Assembly: GCA_041749535.1 (NCBI GenBank) | Contig: JBGTBE010000079.1 | Coordinates: 1-64,000 of the forward strand | Direction of reading: 5' to 3' | Length of the DNA: 64,000 bases | Source of the DNA: JBBQZU01 sp041749535 | GTDB lineage: Bacteria; Bacteroidota; Bacteroidia; Flavobacteriales_D; Cryomorphaceae | Shown: positions 25,969 through 33,996 of the stretch, piece after piece | Position numbering within the stretch: the stretch's first letter is position 1 | How the letters are laid out: the number at the start of each line of letters is the position of its first letter | Program-made: the position numbers and the translations under genes | Notes under the pieces: model-generated | Told to the model about the DNA's origin: nothing | Databases searched by the model: none | The model's input: the letters and a program-made list of their open reading frames with translations, nothing else

Positions 25969-27099
25969 ATGAAAGCACTACAACTCTTTGCGCTGACTGC
26001 TGCCACTGCCACTGCTGCGCTCAACCTCCATGCTCAGTCACAGAACGAAATGGTGAAAGTGAGCATTATACACCACGACGGCACTTCGCTGAAGCACTGC
26101 GATACTACCTTCTCTTCTAATGGAGTTTTCAAACTCGAGGATTATTACCGGCTGAAAGGAATAGACCCGGCACAGGTGCAGACTGTGAATGTGAACAACA
26201 TGAACCACATGCTACCGGCTGACCATGAAGTGGCGGTGTGGATGATGGACAGCGCTGCTGAAATCGAACAGATGGAATTCGAATCAGAAGATGAGCAGGG
26301 AAATGTTGTGATTGTAAAGAGGGTTGTGGGTGGTGATGATACGGACTCATCAAAGGCTGGCGGTAAAAGGATTATGATTTTTGAAAGATCAGAAACCAGC
26401 GATATGGAGTTAACACCTGAGGATGTGCAACGCCAGCGCGAAATGGCGGAAAGAATGCAAGAAGAGGCAATTATGTGGGAGGAGAAAGCTGCGAAAGAGA
26501 GTGGTACAGCGTATAAAAAAGTTGAGGTGGAGAAATACGTAGATGCCGATGGAAATGTGGAAGTGAAAGCATGGGTGAATGGTGAGGAAGTGGACCCGGC
26601 TACATTGGATATTGACATGGATACAAAGCATTTTGTGATCGAAACTGAAGATATAGAGGGCGATGACAACCACAAAGTAATCGTGGTGCAAAAAGGAGAA
26701 TATTTAGGCAATGAAGAGATGCTCAGAATGAACGAAGCACGAATGCACGAGGCAGAAGCCCACAGGGCATTTACCCTTGCATTGGTATCGAGAATTCAAG
26801 CCGATGAAGCCCAAAAACTGAATACCGTGAAGAAGAGTGCAAATGATGTGCGCGATTTACAATTTGCCCCCAATCCCGCAGCTGGAAAATTCAGGCTTAC
26901 ATTTGAATTGCCCGAAGGCGGCGCAACGGCTATTCGCATCTACAATTTGGAAGGAAAAGAAGTGTATGCAGAGAACCTTGTAAACTTTAGTGGCAGGTAC
27001 GACAATGAGATTGACGTGTCGAACCTCACTCCGGGAATGTATGTTTTGAATATACTCAGAGATGGAACCAGAATCGCGGAGAAGCTGATTGTACAGTGA
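25969..27099 (+). CDS. Secreted protein with T9SS type A sorting domain
   Basis: This 376-residue protein has a signal peptide ending at LHAQ, a charged, Met/Glu-rich central region without recognised fold (residues 30-290), and a C-terminal T9SS type A sorting domain of about 75 residues (opening FAPNPAAGKFRL, with IYNLEGKEV and LTPGMYVLNI, ending KLIVQ). It should cross the outer membrane by type IX secretion and be attached to the cell surface. The middle has long runs of Glu, Lys and Ala that suggest helix or coiled coil (about 135-165 and 245-285). It is divergent from the RprXY-like pair, a layout that suggests it is a target of that system. Function unknown. Confidence 0.85.
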   Translation: MKALQLFALTAATATAALNLHAQSQNEMVKVSIIHHDGTSLKHCDTTFSSNGVFKLEDYYRLKGIDPAQVQTVNVNNMNHMLPADHEVAVWMMDSAAEIEQMEFESEDEQGNVVIVKRVVGGDDTDSSKAGGKRIMIFERSETSDMELTPEDVQRQREMAERMQEEAIMWEEKAAKESGTAYKKVEVEKYVDADGNVEVKAWVNGEEVDPATLDIDMDTKHFVIETEDIEGDDNHKVIVVQKGEYLGNEEMLRMNEARMHEAEAHRAFTLALVSRIQADEAQKLNTVKKSANDVRDLQFAPNPAAGKFRLTFELPEGGATAIRIYNLEGKEVYAENLVNFSGRYDNEIDVSNLTPGMYVLNILRDGTRIAEKLIVQ

Positions 27100-27118
27100 A
27101 CCCGAATTGATTGAAATC

Positions 27119-27155
27119 AAAGAGCCACTCAATATTGGGTGGCTCTTTAATTTTT
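27119..27155 (+). terminator. Rho-independent terminator
   Basis: A 10-bp perfect stem, AAAGAGCCAC (27119-27128) with GTGGCTCTTT (27139-27148), has a 10-base loop and is followed by AATTTTTAT. It lies 19 bases after the stop of the T9SS type A gene and before the convergent WYL regulator. Confidence 0.8.
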
Positions 27156-27184
27156 ATACCGGAATTTGATATGTGAATACCTAT

Positions 27185-28156
27185 CTATTGGTTCAGTGCC
27201 GGCTCTTGCGTCAATAGCACATGCTGAATTTCGTCGAAAATTTCTTTTACCCTTTCCTTGAGTGATTCAGGGCTTCTTACTTTACAATGGTCCCCATATG
27301 ATATGAGCCATCTGGGAAATTCCTGATCGCAATCAGAAACCAGGAAAGTCATTTCTATCCAGTCTTCAAGTTCACGCTCCTCTTTGAATCCGAAATACAC
27401 TTTTGATGATTGTACATATCTCGCAACCGACTTTCGAATCAAGATTTTGGCAATGGTTCCTGTATGCTCCTTTTGATCCCTGCTCCGCAGGGTATCCAGC
27501 TTTTCGTGCTTTTTATCGAATACATCAGATGTAAGTGTGATTCCCAGTATTCTATCGGTGCGAAACTGACGGTAATCTGATCTGAGCCTGCACCACGCCA
27601 TGATGTACCAATAATTGTTTTCATGAAAAATACCTATTGGTTCAATGATTCTTTTGGTGGTATTCTCAGCTTCGAAAGCGCGATAATTCAATTCTATACA
27701 ACACTGTTCGGCAATGGCGGTAAACACAATTTGCAAAGCGTCGGGAATGTTCTCATTGAATGGTTTGTACCGATTGGAAACGTCAACAATATGCTCGAGG
27801 TTTGACACGGCATCGCGGTCTGTGGCTCTAAGCACTGACTTTATTTTATACATGGCCGACCCAAAATGGCTTTGAAGTCCGGTGTCGGTAAATTGCTGCA
27901 TGAGCTTTTCGGCAGCTACGAAAGAGAGTGCTTCCTCGCGGCCAAACATCACCGGCGGAAGCCTGTATCCATCGGCTATTGAGTATCCTGCACCGGCCTC
28001 GCCCCCAATTGGCACGCCTGCTTCTTCAAGCGATCGTATGTCCCGGTATATGGTTCTGAGGCTCACGCCAAACCGATCAGCCATAGAGGCAGCAGTTACC
28101 AGCTTGCGCGACTGAAGCTGTATGAGTATAGAGACTATGCGGTCGAATCGGTTCAC
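27185..28156 (-). CDS. YafY-type HTH/WYL-domain transcriptional regulator
   Basis: This 323-residue regulator has an N-terminal helix-turn-helix of the HTH_11/DeoR-like type (residues 1-60, with VTAASMADRFGVSLRTIYRDIRSL spanning the recognition helix region) and a WYL ligand-binding domain in the middle (about 140-215, including HENNYWYIMAWCRLR), followed by a C-terminal WCX-like extension ending in the KERVKEIFDEI helix. WYL proteins bind small effectors or nucleic acids. The start is a GTG at 28156; no ATG precedes the HTH. It is transcribed in the same direction as the small-enzyme cluster upstream and may control it. Confidence 0.88.
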   Translation of the reverse strand: MNRFDRIVSILIQLQSRKLVTAASMADRFGVSLRTIYRDIRSLEEAGVPIGGEAGAGYSIADGYRLPPVMFGREEALSFVAAEKLMQQFTDTGLQSHFGSAMYKIKSVLRATDRDAVSNLEHIVDVSNRYKPFNENIPDALQIVFTAIAEQCCIELNYRAFEAENTTKRIIEPIGIFHENNYWYIMAWCRLRSDYRQFRTDRILGITLTSDVFDKKHEKLDTLRSRDQKEHTGTIAKILIRKSVARYVQSSKVYFGFKEERELEDWIEMTFLVSDCDQEFPRWLISYGDHCKVRSPESLKERVKEIFDEIQHVLLTQEPALNQ

Positions 28157-28263
28157 GGAGTGAAATTAAGCACAATTGATCATTTGCACTTAAAACTTCA
28201 CAAGCGGGGCAGCACAAAGTTTTACAGGCTTTGGGTATCCTGCACATTCTATTTGCGGTGATT

Positions 28264-28587
28264 TCATTCGAAAATACCCATGCCATACTCCCGCTCTACT
28301 TTCGCAATTCGAATGCGGTAGGCACTGTACCACGTGCTGCGCCCTTTTGTCTGCGCTACAAGGTGCTCCTCATGTTGCTTCCATTTTCTGATGCACTCCA
28401 AATCTCTCCAGTAGGAAACAGTGATTCCTATACCATCACGGGCTGATTCCATGCCCAGGAATCCTTCCTGCTCTTTGGCCAGCTCTTCCATTCTTTTGGC
28501 CGTTAACCCATACCCATTTTCGTCGGGTGTGCGCAGCGATGTGAATATTACCGCGTAGTAGGGCAGTATGGATGGACTGGAAGACAT
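28264..28587 (-). CDS. Antibiotic biosynthesis monooxygenase (ABM) domain protein
   Basis: This 107-residue protein has the dimeric alpha+beta-barrel fold expected of ABM domains: YYAVIFTSLRTP near the start, then EEQEGFLGMESAR-like and ITVSYWRDLECIRKWKQHEEH segments, the W-x-x-H motif region being typical. Members include haem-degrading and cofactor-free oxygenases and proteins of unknown role. It is one of several small single-domain genes on this strand. A specific substrate cannot be assigned. Confidence 0.75.
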   Translation of the reverse strand: MSSSPSILPYYAVIFTSLRTPDENGYGLTAKRMEELAKEQEGFLGMESARDGIGITVSYWRDLECIRKWKQHEEHLVAQTKGRSTWYSAYRIRIAKVEREYGMGIFE

Positions 28588-28667
28588 ATTGAAAAATTTG
28601 AACCGAATATAAGTTCAATTTACTTGGGAAGGCAAAAAGAGTTCCTGAAGGCGGTTATAACGCTCCT

Positions 28668-28937
28668 TTAATCTTCCATTTCTCTTACTGACACACCCAT
28701 CCGGCTGAGCAAATTTATTACGATCGATGCATCAAGCCCCCGTGATACTACGCGTAGTACCCGGTCGCAATCTTCGAGATCTACCGACCAACTTTTTACT
28801 TCTTTCAAGGCTTCAATGAAAGGTGCAATTTTCTGCACGTCAACTGAAGAATTCAGTGACGTGCAGAAAATCAAAACCTCAGGTTTTATGCTCCTGTTAT
28901 TTCTAGTAAGGCAAACAGCTTCATGCTGGTAATTCAT
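28668..28937 (-). CDS. Small HMA-like protein lacking the CxxC motif
   Basis: This 89-residue protein contains VLIFCTSLNSSVDVQK, then SWSVDLEDCDRVLRV and a final GVSVREMED. The beta-alpha-beta-beta-alpha-beta spacing resembles heavy-metal-associated (copper chaperone) domains, but the metal-binding CxxC is absent, leaving only scattered cysteines. Related Bacteroidota proteins are annotated as hypothetical. The ATG at 28937 is chosen; an alternative at 28988 would add 17 residues and overlap the DinB gene by 13 bases. Function unknown; the fold assignment is tentative. Confidence 0.6.
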   Translation of the reverse strand: MNYQHEAVCLTRNNRSIKPEVLIFCTSLNSSVDVQKIAPFIEALKEVKSWSVDLEDCDRVLRVVSRGLDASIVINLLSRMGVSVREMED

Positions 28938-28975
28938 GGGTATGGCTGAAGTTTTGTTTTTGGCATTTCGCAAGG

Positions 28976-29488
28976 TTATCGCTCCCAAAAGAAGGGGGGT
29001 TCTATGCCGAGTGTGCGCAGGTACACATATCCTTGTCCACGGTGGTGAATTTCATTGTCTACAAAATATTGGAGGTGAGAAAAAATCTGCCCTTCGTACA
29101 TCCCAAAAGCAGTCTCTTCTTTCTGGAAGCGCTCATTGGTGATTTCAGGCCATATTCTATTAATTTCTTCCGTTGTCCAGTCCCAGATGTCGAGCAATTT
29201 CTTTTTGTTGTCTGCGCCTTTGATGTCTATCCCTGGGGCGATGTTTCCAAATTCATTCCACTCACCTGTTGCCATTCCCTTCACACCTGGATAGGCTATT
29301 TCCAACATTTCCTTTACCAGTTCGGCAAAGGTGCGCATGCCGCCTATGGAAAATGAGAACATTTGGTCTTCCGGAAATTTTTCAATGACGCGTCGCGTAA
29401 GTCTTCGGTGGCCCTGCCAGTGATTGAGCAATTGGGATGAAGTGATAGGATGTGCGAGCAGAGTGTGTTCCTTTGTTTCTTGAGTCAT
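28976..29488 (-). CDS. DinB-family protein
   Basis: This 170-residue protein fits the DinB/YfiT four-helix-bundle superfamily. An early His in LNHWQGHRR, and the late motif NEIHHRGQGYVYLR, supply the metal-binding histidines of the family. Members include thiol-dependent transferases (bacillithiol or mycothiol) and many of unknown function. It sits in a run of small enzyme genes on the minus strand, next to VOC proteins that share metal-dependent thiol chemistry. Confidence 0.82.
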   Translation of the reverse strand: MTQETKEHTLLAHPITSSQLLNHWQGHRRLTRRVIEKFPEDQMFSFSIGGMRTFAELVKEMLEIAYPGVKGMATGEWNEFGNIAPGIDIKGADNKKKLLDIWDWTTEEINRIWPEITNERFQKEETAFGMYEGQIFSHLQYFVDNEIHHRGQGYVYLRTLGIEPPFFWER

Positions 29489-29589
29489 GATTTTGTTTTT
29501 GGTTTTCTGAGAGCCAAATTATAACCGGCTAGTGACAACCCTATGTCAGCAGATAATCTGTGCATCTAAAAACATTTTCAATTTTCTTA

Positions 29590-29976
29590 TCATGGATGGT
29601 TCATCAGGGATAGAATATTCCCTGCGGGATCGCGAAACCAGGCCACATCAGGCCCACTGCCTCCACTTCTGCAAATGCCTTTTTCGTCAGTTTGAATGTC
29701 GCCCCTGTATTGCTCGAAAGTTATCCCTTTGACAATAAGCATGTCCACCATGTCTTCCAGATTGTCGACTGCAAAGTTGAGCACGGTGAATGTTGCGGGT
29801 TCGTGATTGTCTTTAGGATAAATAATGACCGGAGCTCCCTGCCCCACATGAAGCTCGAGCAATCCCATTTCACCATCGCGCACTTCTATTCCAAGTACAC
29901 TTCCATAAAAAGCCTTGGCTTTTGGAATGTCATAGACAGAGAAACTGCTGAATACATGTGATTTTTGTAGCATCAA
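29590..29976 (-). CDS. VOC-family (glyoxalase/bleomycin resistance) protein
   Basis: This 128-residue single-domain protein shows the paired beta-alpha-beta-beta-beta plan of the vicinal oxygen chelate superfamily: FSSFSVYDIPKAKAFYGSVLG at the N terminus and AWFRDPAGNILSL at the C terminus. The terminal segment is characteristic of lactoylglutathione-lyase-like members. It lies 9 bases downstream of the SnoaL-like gene and is probably cotranscribed. Substrate unknown. Confidence 0.85.
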   Translation of the reverse strand: MMLQKSHVFSSFSVYDIPKAKAFYGSVLGIEVRDGEMGLLELHVGQGAPVIIYPKDNHEPATFTVLNFAVDNLEDMVDMLIVKGITFEQYRGDIQTDEKGICRSGGSGPDVAWFRDPAGNILSLMNHP

Positions 29977-29985
29977 TTTCTATGT

Positions 29986-30342
29986 TTAAATGTGCAAGGC
30001 GTATGAGGTCATTTCAGCAATAAGCAGCTTTTCATCGTCATTGAATGTATATACATCGCAGAAAACCATGGTCTTTTCCACACCTTTTTCGTCTCTGTAT
30101 TTCATTGAGCCATTTGCAGAAGCGTGAAAACCTTGAACGATCACCTTTTCAATTTTCATTTCAATAGGTTCCATGCCGCTCATTGCTTCATTCGCTTTGT
30201 CAAATGCCTTTTTGCCTTTGATGATGTCACGGCCTTTCATATCCCACACGATGTCATCGCTGACCAGTGAACCAATCGTTGCCGTATCGCCCGTTGCATA
30301 GGCCTTGTTTAGTTTATCGATGATTGTTTTAATGTCTTTCAT
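29986..30342 (-). CDS. SnoaL-like / NTF2-fold protein
   Basis: This 118-residue protein begins IIDKLNKAYATGDTATIGSL and DDIVWD, the helix-loop-strand signature of SnoaL-like NTF2-fold proteins, and ends in beta strands (KTMVFCDVYTF). The fold forms a conical pocket used by isomerases, cyclases and stress proteins. It is upstream of, and close to, the VOC gene and downstream of a DoxX-like gene. Specific activity unknown. Confidence 0.75.
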   Translation of the reverse strand: MKDIKTIIDKLNKAYATGDTATIGSLVSDDIVWDMKGRDIIKGKKAFDKANEAMSGMEPIEMKIEKVIVQGFHASANGSMKYRDEKGVEKTMVFCDVYTFNDDEKLLIAEMTSYALHI

Positions 30343-30373
30343 GAGCGTTGAATTTGGGTTTATAAATATGATG

Positions 30374-30772
30374 CTAAACCAATAATTGGACGTCGGATGA
30401 CATCCCTTTCGCTTTAAGCAATTTGTGAAAACTAAAGTACGATATGGCTAAGATTGCCAATATGATCCATGGGAAAAATGCAAAAAATCCCAATCCGTCT
30501 ACCACCATATAACTGACACTTGCGGAGATAAAGTCAAAGGTAAAGCCTGCGTATGCCCATTCCTTTAGCCTTGGCGGAATGCGCGGAACGATTAGAATAA
30601 TCGAGCCAATCACTTTGTAAAACACGAGCAAAGTGGCGAAATAATCCGGGTAGCCAAGGTGACGGAAGCCTTCGAGCGCCATTTCGGAAGTGCCCGTGAA
30701 TGCTGGCATTACACCTTCAAAAAGGAAAATAAAGGTGGTACTGATCCAAAAAAGAATTCGGTATTTCTTCAT
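30374..30772 (-). CDS. DoxX-like membrane protein
   Basis: This 132-residue protein has four hydrophobic segments (about residues 5-24, 45-65, 72-95 and 98-117) and the DoxX-like pattern LGYPDYFATLLVFYKVIGSIIL. DoxX-like proteins are small four-helix inner-membrane proteins linked to redox or thiol stress. The start MKKYRILF at 30772 is preferred; the frame extends 22 codons further and would overlap the next gene. It lies 10 bases downstream of the VOC gene at 30783, so both share the promoter at 31216. Confidence 0.8.
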   Translation of the reverse strand: MKKYRILFWISTTFIFLFEGVMPAFTGTSEMALEGFRHLGYPDYFATLLVFYKVIGSIILIVPRIPPRLKEWAYAGFTFDFISASVSYMVVDGLGFFAFFPWIILAILAISYFSFHKLLKAKGMSSDVQLLV

Positions 30773-30782
30773 GGTTTTTGAT

Positions 30783-31190
30783 TTAGTCTTTCGGTATGGC
30801 TGATTCATCCATGTATGCAATTTCCCATTGATGGCCATCTAAATCGGCAAAACTATGCTCGTACATCCAGCCATGGTCCTGAGATTCTCTGTAGATTTTA
30901 CCACCTGCAGCAATTGCTTTTTCCACCATTTCGTCCACATCTTTGCGGCTGGGAGCATCCATCGCGATGAGCACTTCAGTGGTATCATGAGCATTGGCGA
31001 TTTTCTTTTTGGTGAAGTCGCTAAAGCGCTTTTCGACCAGAAACATGGCAAAGATGTTTTCGCCGATGATCATACACGTAGCAGTTTCATCCGTAAATTG
31101 TGGGTTGAATGTGAATCCCAGTTTTGCAAAGAATGCAATTGATCGCTGAAGATCTTTTACCGGAAGGTTGATGAAAATTTTAGTAGCCAT
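30783..31190 (-). CDS. VOC-family protein (lactoylglutathione lyase-like)
   Basis: This 135-residue protein starts MATKIFINLPVKDLQRSI, then FFAKLGFTFNPQF, and ends ADLDGHQWEIAYMD, the typical beginning and end of a VOC domain. The start at 31190 is supported by a nearby AAAGGA (a rare Shine-Dalgarno-like sequence here) and a -7 element 25 bases upstream of the ATG. It is the first gene of a unit with DoxX and probably the SnoaL and second VOC genes. It is divergent from the DJ-1/AraC regulator gene, which probably controls it. Confidence 0.87.
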   Translation of the reverse strand: MATKIFINLPVKDLQRSIAFFAKLGFTFNPQFTDETATCMIIGENIFAMFLVEKRFSDFTKKKIANAHDTTEVLIAMDAPSRKDVDEMVEKAIAAGGKIYRESQDHGWMYEHSFADLDGHQWEIAYMDESAIPKD

Positions 31191-31215
31191 ATCCTTTAAA
31201 TTTGGTTCGTTATTA

Positions 31216-31223
31216 CAAATGTA
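31216..31223 (-). promoter_or_regulatory. Bacteroidota -7 promoter element for the VOC-DoxX unit
   Basis: The minus strand reads TACATTTG, an exact TAnnTTTG match, 25 bases upstream of the ATG at 31190, with an AAAGGA between them. Confidence 0.5.
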
Positions 31224-31306
31224 TATGTTGATATCCAACCTGAAGACGTGGTATTCCGACAATATCAAGGGTTGATTGCGACAGAAACTTTCTACACTTT
31301 TGAAGA

Positions 31307-32290
31307 ATGAAACACATATCTGTATTGATTCCTGAAGGCGACTCCAGCCTAAGCAATCTTGAAGCGACTTTCAAGATGTTTTCCTTGGCGAATGATACGC
31401 TCGCGCAAATGGGAAAACCCAAACTATTTGATGTTCATCTTGTGGGTCTCAATAAGAATGCACAGCGCAGCACCGGCGTTTTCAGCATTCAGCCCGATCA
31501 AACCATTGATGAAGTCAAAAAAACCGACCTGATCATCATTCCCGCCATACATGGAGACAAAAAGGAAATTCTAAAAGCGAATGCAGCTTTCACAACCTGG
31601 ATGATTGGACAGTACAAAGAAGGCGCAGAAATTGCCAGTCTGTGCATTGGCGCCTTTTTGCTGGCAAGCACAGGACTTTTAAAAGGACGTAGTTGCGCCA
31701 CACATTGGCTGGCAGCAGATGAATTCAGGGCGATGTTTCCAGAGGTGAATCTGGTCGATGAAAAAATCATGACCGATGAACAGGGAATATACACCAGTGG
31801 CGGTGCTTATTCCTCGCTGAATCTTAATTTATACCTGTTGGAGAAGTACGCGGGCAGGGAGATGGCGGTGCTATCTTCAAAAATATTTGAAATCGACATA
31901 GAGCGAAACAGTCAATCGCCCTTTATTATTTTCAGGGGTCAGAAGGACCACAATGATGAGCCGGTAAAATGGGCGCAGGAATACATTGAACAGCATTACG
32001 AAAGCAAACTTACTGTGGACGAAATCGCTTCAAAAATGGGCATGACCCGTCGAAGTCTCGAGCGCAGATTCAAATCGGCCACATCCAATACCCTTGTGGA
32101 ATACATGCAGCGGGTGAAAATAGAAGCTGCCAAAAAGCAGCTCGAATCGGGTCGAAAAAACATCAATGAAGTGATGTACCATGTAGGTTACAATGACAGC
32201 AAAGCGTTTCGGGGGGTTTTCCACAAGGTCACCGGCATGTCGCCTCTGGCCTACCGAAATAAATTCCGAAAGGTGCATTTGCTGAACTAG
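31307..32290 (+). CDS. GlxA-type regulator: DJ-1/PfpI domain plus AraC HTH
   Basis: This 327-residue regulator has an N-terminal DJ-1/PfpI (glutamine amidotransferase-like) domain, residues 1-190, with the nucleophile-elbow cysteine in ASLCIGAFLLAS and CATHW after it, and a C-terminal AraC-type double helix-turn-helix (about 225-320, EYIEQHYESKLTVDEIASKMG region and GYNDSKAFRGVFHKVTGMSP). GlxA-family proteins sense small molecules or reactive carbonyls. It is divergent from the VOC-DoxX genes with 116 bases between starts, so it likely controls them. The ATG follows TTTTGAAGA. Confidence 0.92.
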   Translation: MKHISVLIPEGDSSLSNLEATFKMFSLANDTLAQMGKPKLFDVHLVGLNKNAQRSTGVFSIQPDQTIDEVKKTDLIIIPAIHGDKKEILKANAAFTTWMIGQYKEGAEIASLCIGAFLLASTGLLKGRSCATHWLAADEFRAMFPEVNLVDEKIMTDEQGIYTSGGAYSSLNLNLYLLEKYAGREMAVLSSKIFEIDIERNSQSPFIIFRGQKDHNDEPVKWAQEYIEQHYESKLTVDEIASKMGMTRRSLERRFKSATSNTLVEYMQRVKIEAAKKQLESGRKNINEVMYHVGYNDSKAFRGVFHKVTGMSPLAYRNKFRKVHLLN

Positions 32291-32421
32291 ACTTAACCGG
32301 GGTTACATGTAGAGGTCCCGAAATTCTCTGTTCTATCTTCCCTTACTGACCTTGCAAAGGCAATTGGAGATTGTACGAACCAATGCCGGAAAAAACTTAT
32401 TGCAAGTTCATACTCTTGCTA

Positions 32422-33852
32422 TCAAAACTCGCAGTTCAGAGGTGATCTTGGGAATGGAATAACATCCCGTATATTGGTCATGCCAGTAACGAACATTACC
32501 AGGCGCTCAAAGCCCAGTCCGAAGCCTGCGTGCTTGCAGGTGCCGAATTTACGGGTTTCCAGATACCACCACACATGCTCTTCGGCAATGCCCATATCGC
32601 GGCAGCGACGAGTAAGCACTTCGAGACGCTCCTCGCGCTGAGAGCCGCCGGTGATCTCTCCCACACCGGGAAAGAGCACATCCATAGCCGCCACGGTTTT
32701 CTCATCATCGTTCAGGCGCATGTAGAATGCCTTGAAAGATGCCGGATAGTCAGTGAGAATTACTGGTTTTTCGAAATGCTTTTCCACAAGATAGCGCTCG
32801 TGCTCGCTTTGCAAGTCGGTGCCCCAGGCCACGGGGTATTTGAATTTCTTCTTTTTGTAAGGCGTTGAATTGAGCAATATGTCAATGGCCTCTGTATAGG
32901 TGAGGCGCTCGAAATTATTGTTTACAATAAATTGCAGTCTTTCGATAAGGCCCATGCTGTGGCGCTGATCCTGGGGCTTGCTTTTCTCTTCCTCAGCTTC
33001 GCGCTTTGCCAAAAAGTCGAGATCGTCTGCACAATAGGTAAGGGCGTACTTCACCAAGTACTTGAGGAAGTCTTCCACCAAATTCATATTGTCGGTGAGG
33101 TCGGCGAAGGCAACTTCGGGTTCAATCATCCAAAACTCAGCGAGGTGTCGGGATGTGTTAGAGTTTTCAGCGCGAAAGGTAGGCCCGAAGGTGTAAACTT
33201 TGCTCAGCGCGAGTGCTGCAAGTTCTGCTTCCAGCTGACCTGAAACGGTAAGATTTGCCTCCTTGCCAAAAAAATCTGCGCTGCTGTCTACTTTGCCATC
33301 TGCTGTTTTTGGCACATTGTCCAGAGGCAAGGTAGTCACCCTGAACATTTCACCGGCACCTTCGGCATCGCTTCCAGTAATGATGGGGCTGTGTATATTG
33401 AAGAAACCACGTTCGTGGAAATAATGGTGAATGGCATAACTCAAAGCGTGTCGCACCCTGAATACAGCCCCAAAAGTGTTGGTGCGTATGCGGAGGTGTG
33501 CTTTTTCGCGGAGAAACTCCAGGCTGTGCTTTTTGGGCTGCAAGGGATACTCTTCAGGATCGCAGGTGCCGGTAATCTCGAGATGCTCCACCTGTATTTC
33601 CACAGATTGACCAGCGCCTTGTGAGGGCACCAGTGAACCGGTAATAATAAGGGCAGTGGAAGTATGTATATTCTTAAGAACAGCCTCGTCGAATTTATCA
33701 AAGTCGACTACCGCCTGTATGGTGTGTATAGTGCTGCCATCGCTGAGGGCAATGAAGCGGTTGCTGCGAAATGTGCGCACCCAGCCTGCTACAGATACCT
33801 GTTGTAATTCCGGTTTGAGTTTCAGGATATTCCTGATGCTTTCTCTGGCCAT
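32422..33852 (-). CDS. asnS: Asparagine--tRNA ligase
   Basis: This 476-residue class IIb aminoacyl-tRNA synthetase charges tRNA-Asn. It has an OB-fold anticodon-binding domain (residues 15-105, VSVAGWVRTFRSNRFIALSDG region) and a class II core with motif 2 (TFRAENSNTSRHLAEFWMIEPE) and motif 3 (GFGLGFERLVMFVTG). The AENSNTSRHLAEF wording separates AsnRS from AspRS. Its length is normal. The start at 33852 (MARESIRN) is preferred over an in-frame start 30 bases upstream. The 131 bases to the convergent AraC-type gene hold no clear terminator. Confidence 0.96.
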   Translation of the reverse strand: MARESIRNILKLKPELQQVSVAGWVRTFRSNRFIALSDGSTIHTIQAVVDFDKFDEAVLKNIHTSTALIITGSLVPSQGAGQSVEIQVEHLEITGTCDPEEYPLQPKKHSLEFLREKAHLRIRTNTFGAVFRVRHALSYAIHHYFHERGFFNIHSPIITGSDAEGAGEMFRVTTLPLDNVPKTADGKVDSSADFFGKEANLTVSGQLEAELAALALSKVYTFGPTFRAENSNTSRHLAEFWMIEPEVAFADLTDNMNLVEDFLKYLVKYALTYCADDLDFLAKREAEEEKSKPQDQRHSMGLIERLQFIVNNNFERLTYTEAIDILLNSTPYKKKKFKYPVAWGTDLQSEHERYLVEKHFEKPVILTDYPASFKAFYMRLNDDEKTVAAMDVLFPGVGEITGGSQREERLEVLTRRCRDMGIAEEHVWWYLETRKFGTCKHAGFGLGFERLVMFVTGMTNIRDVIPFPRSPLNCEF

Positions 33853-33979
33853 AAGCTCTTTTATTGGGGTACAAATGAACAACTTTAAGGTGATACTTGT
33901 AATACACCCTGTTTAAGAAACTTTGTGATGAACGGAAACTATAAATGATAAAAACGTTTCCAAAGTATATTGGAGCTTG

Positions 33980-33987
33980 TACATTTG
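33980..33987 (+). promoter_or_regulatory. Bacteroidota -7 promoter element of the efflux operon
   Basis: TACATTTG is an exact TAnnTTTG match ending 10 bases before the ATG at 33997. An inverted repeat GGAAAC (33934-33939) ... GTTTCC (33956-33961) upstream is a weak candidate for the TetR operator. Confidence 0.55.
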
Positions 33988-33996
33988 TGCCCTATT

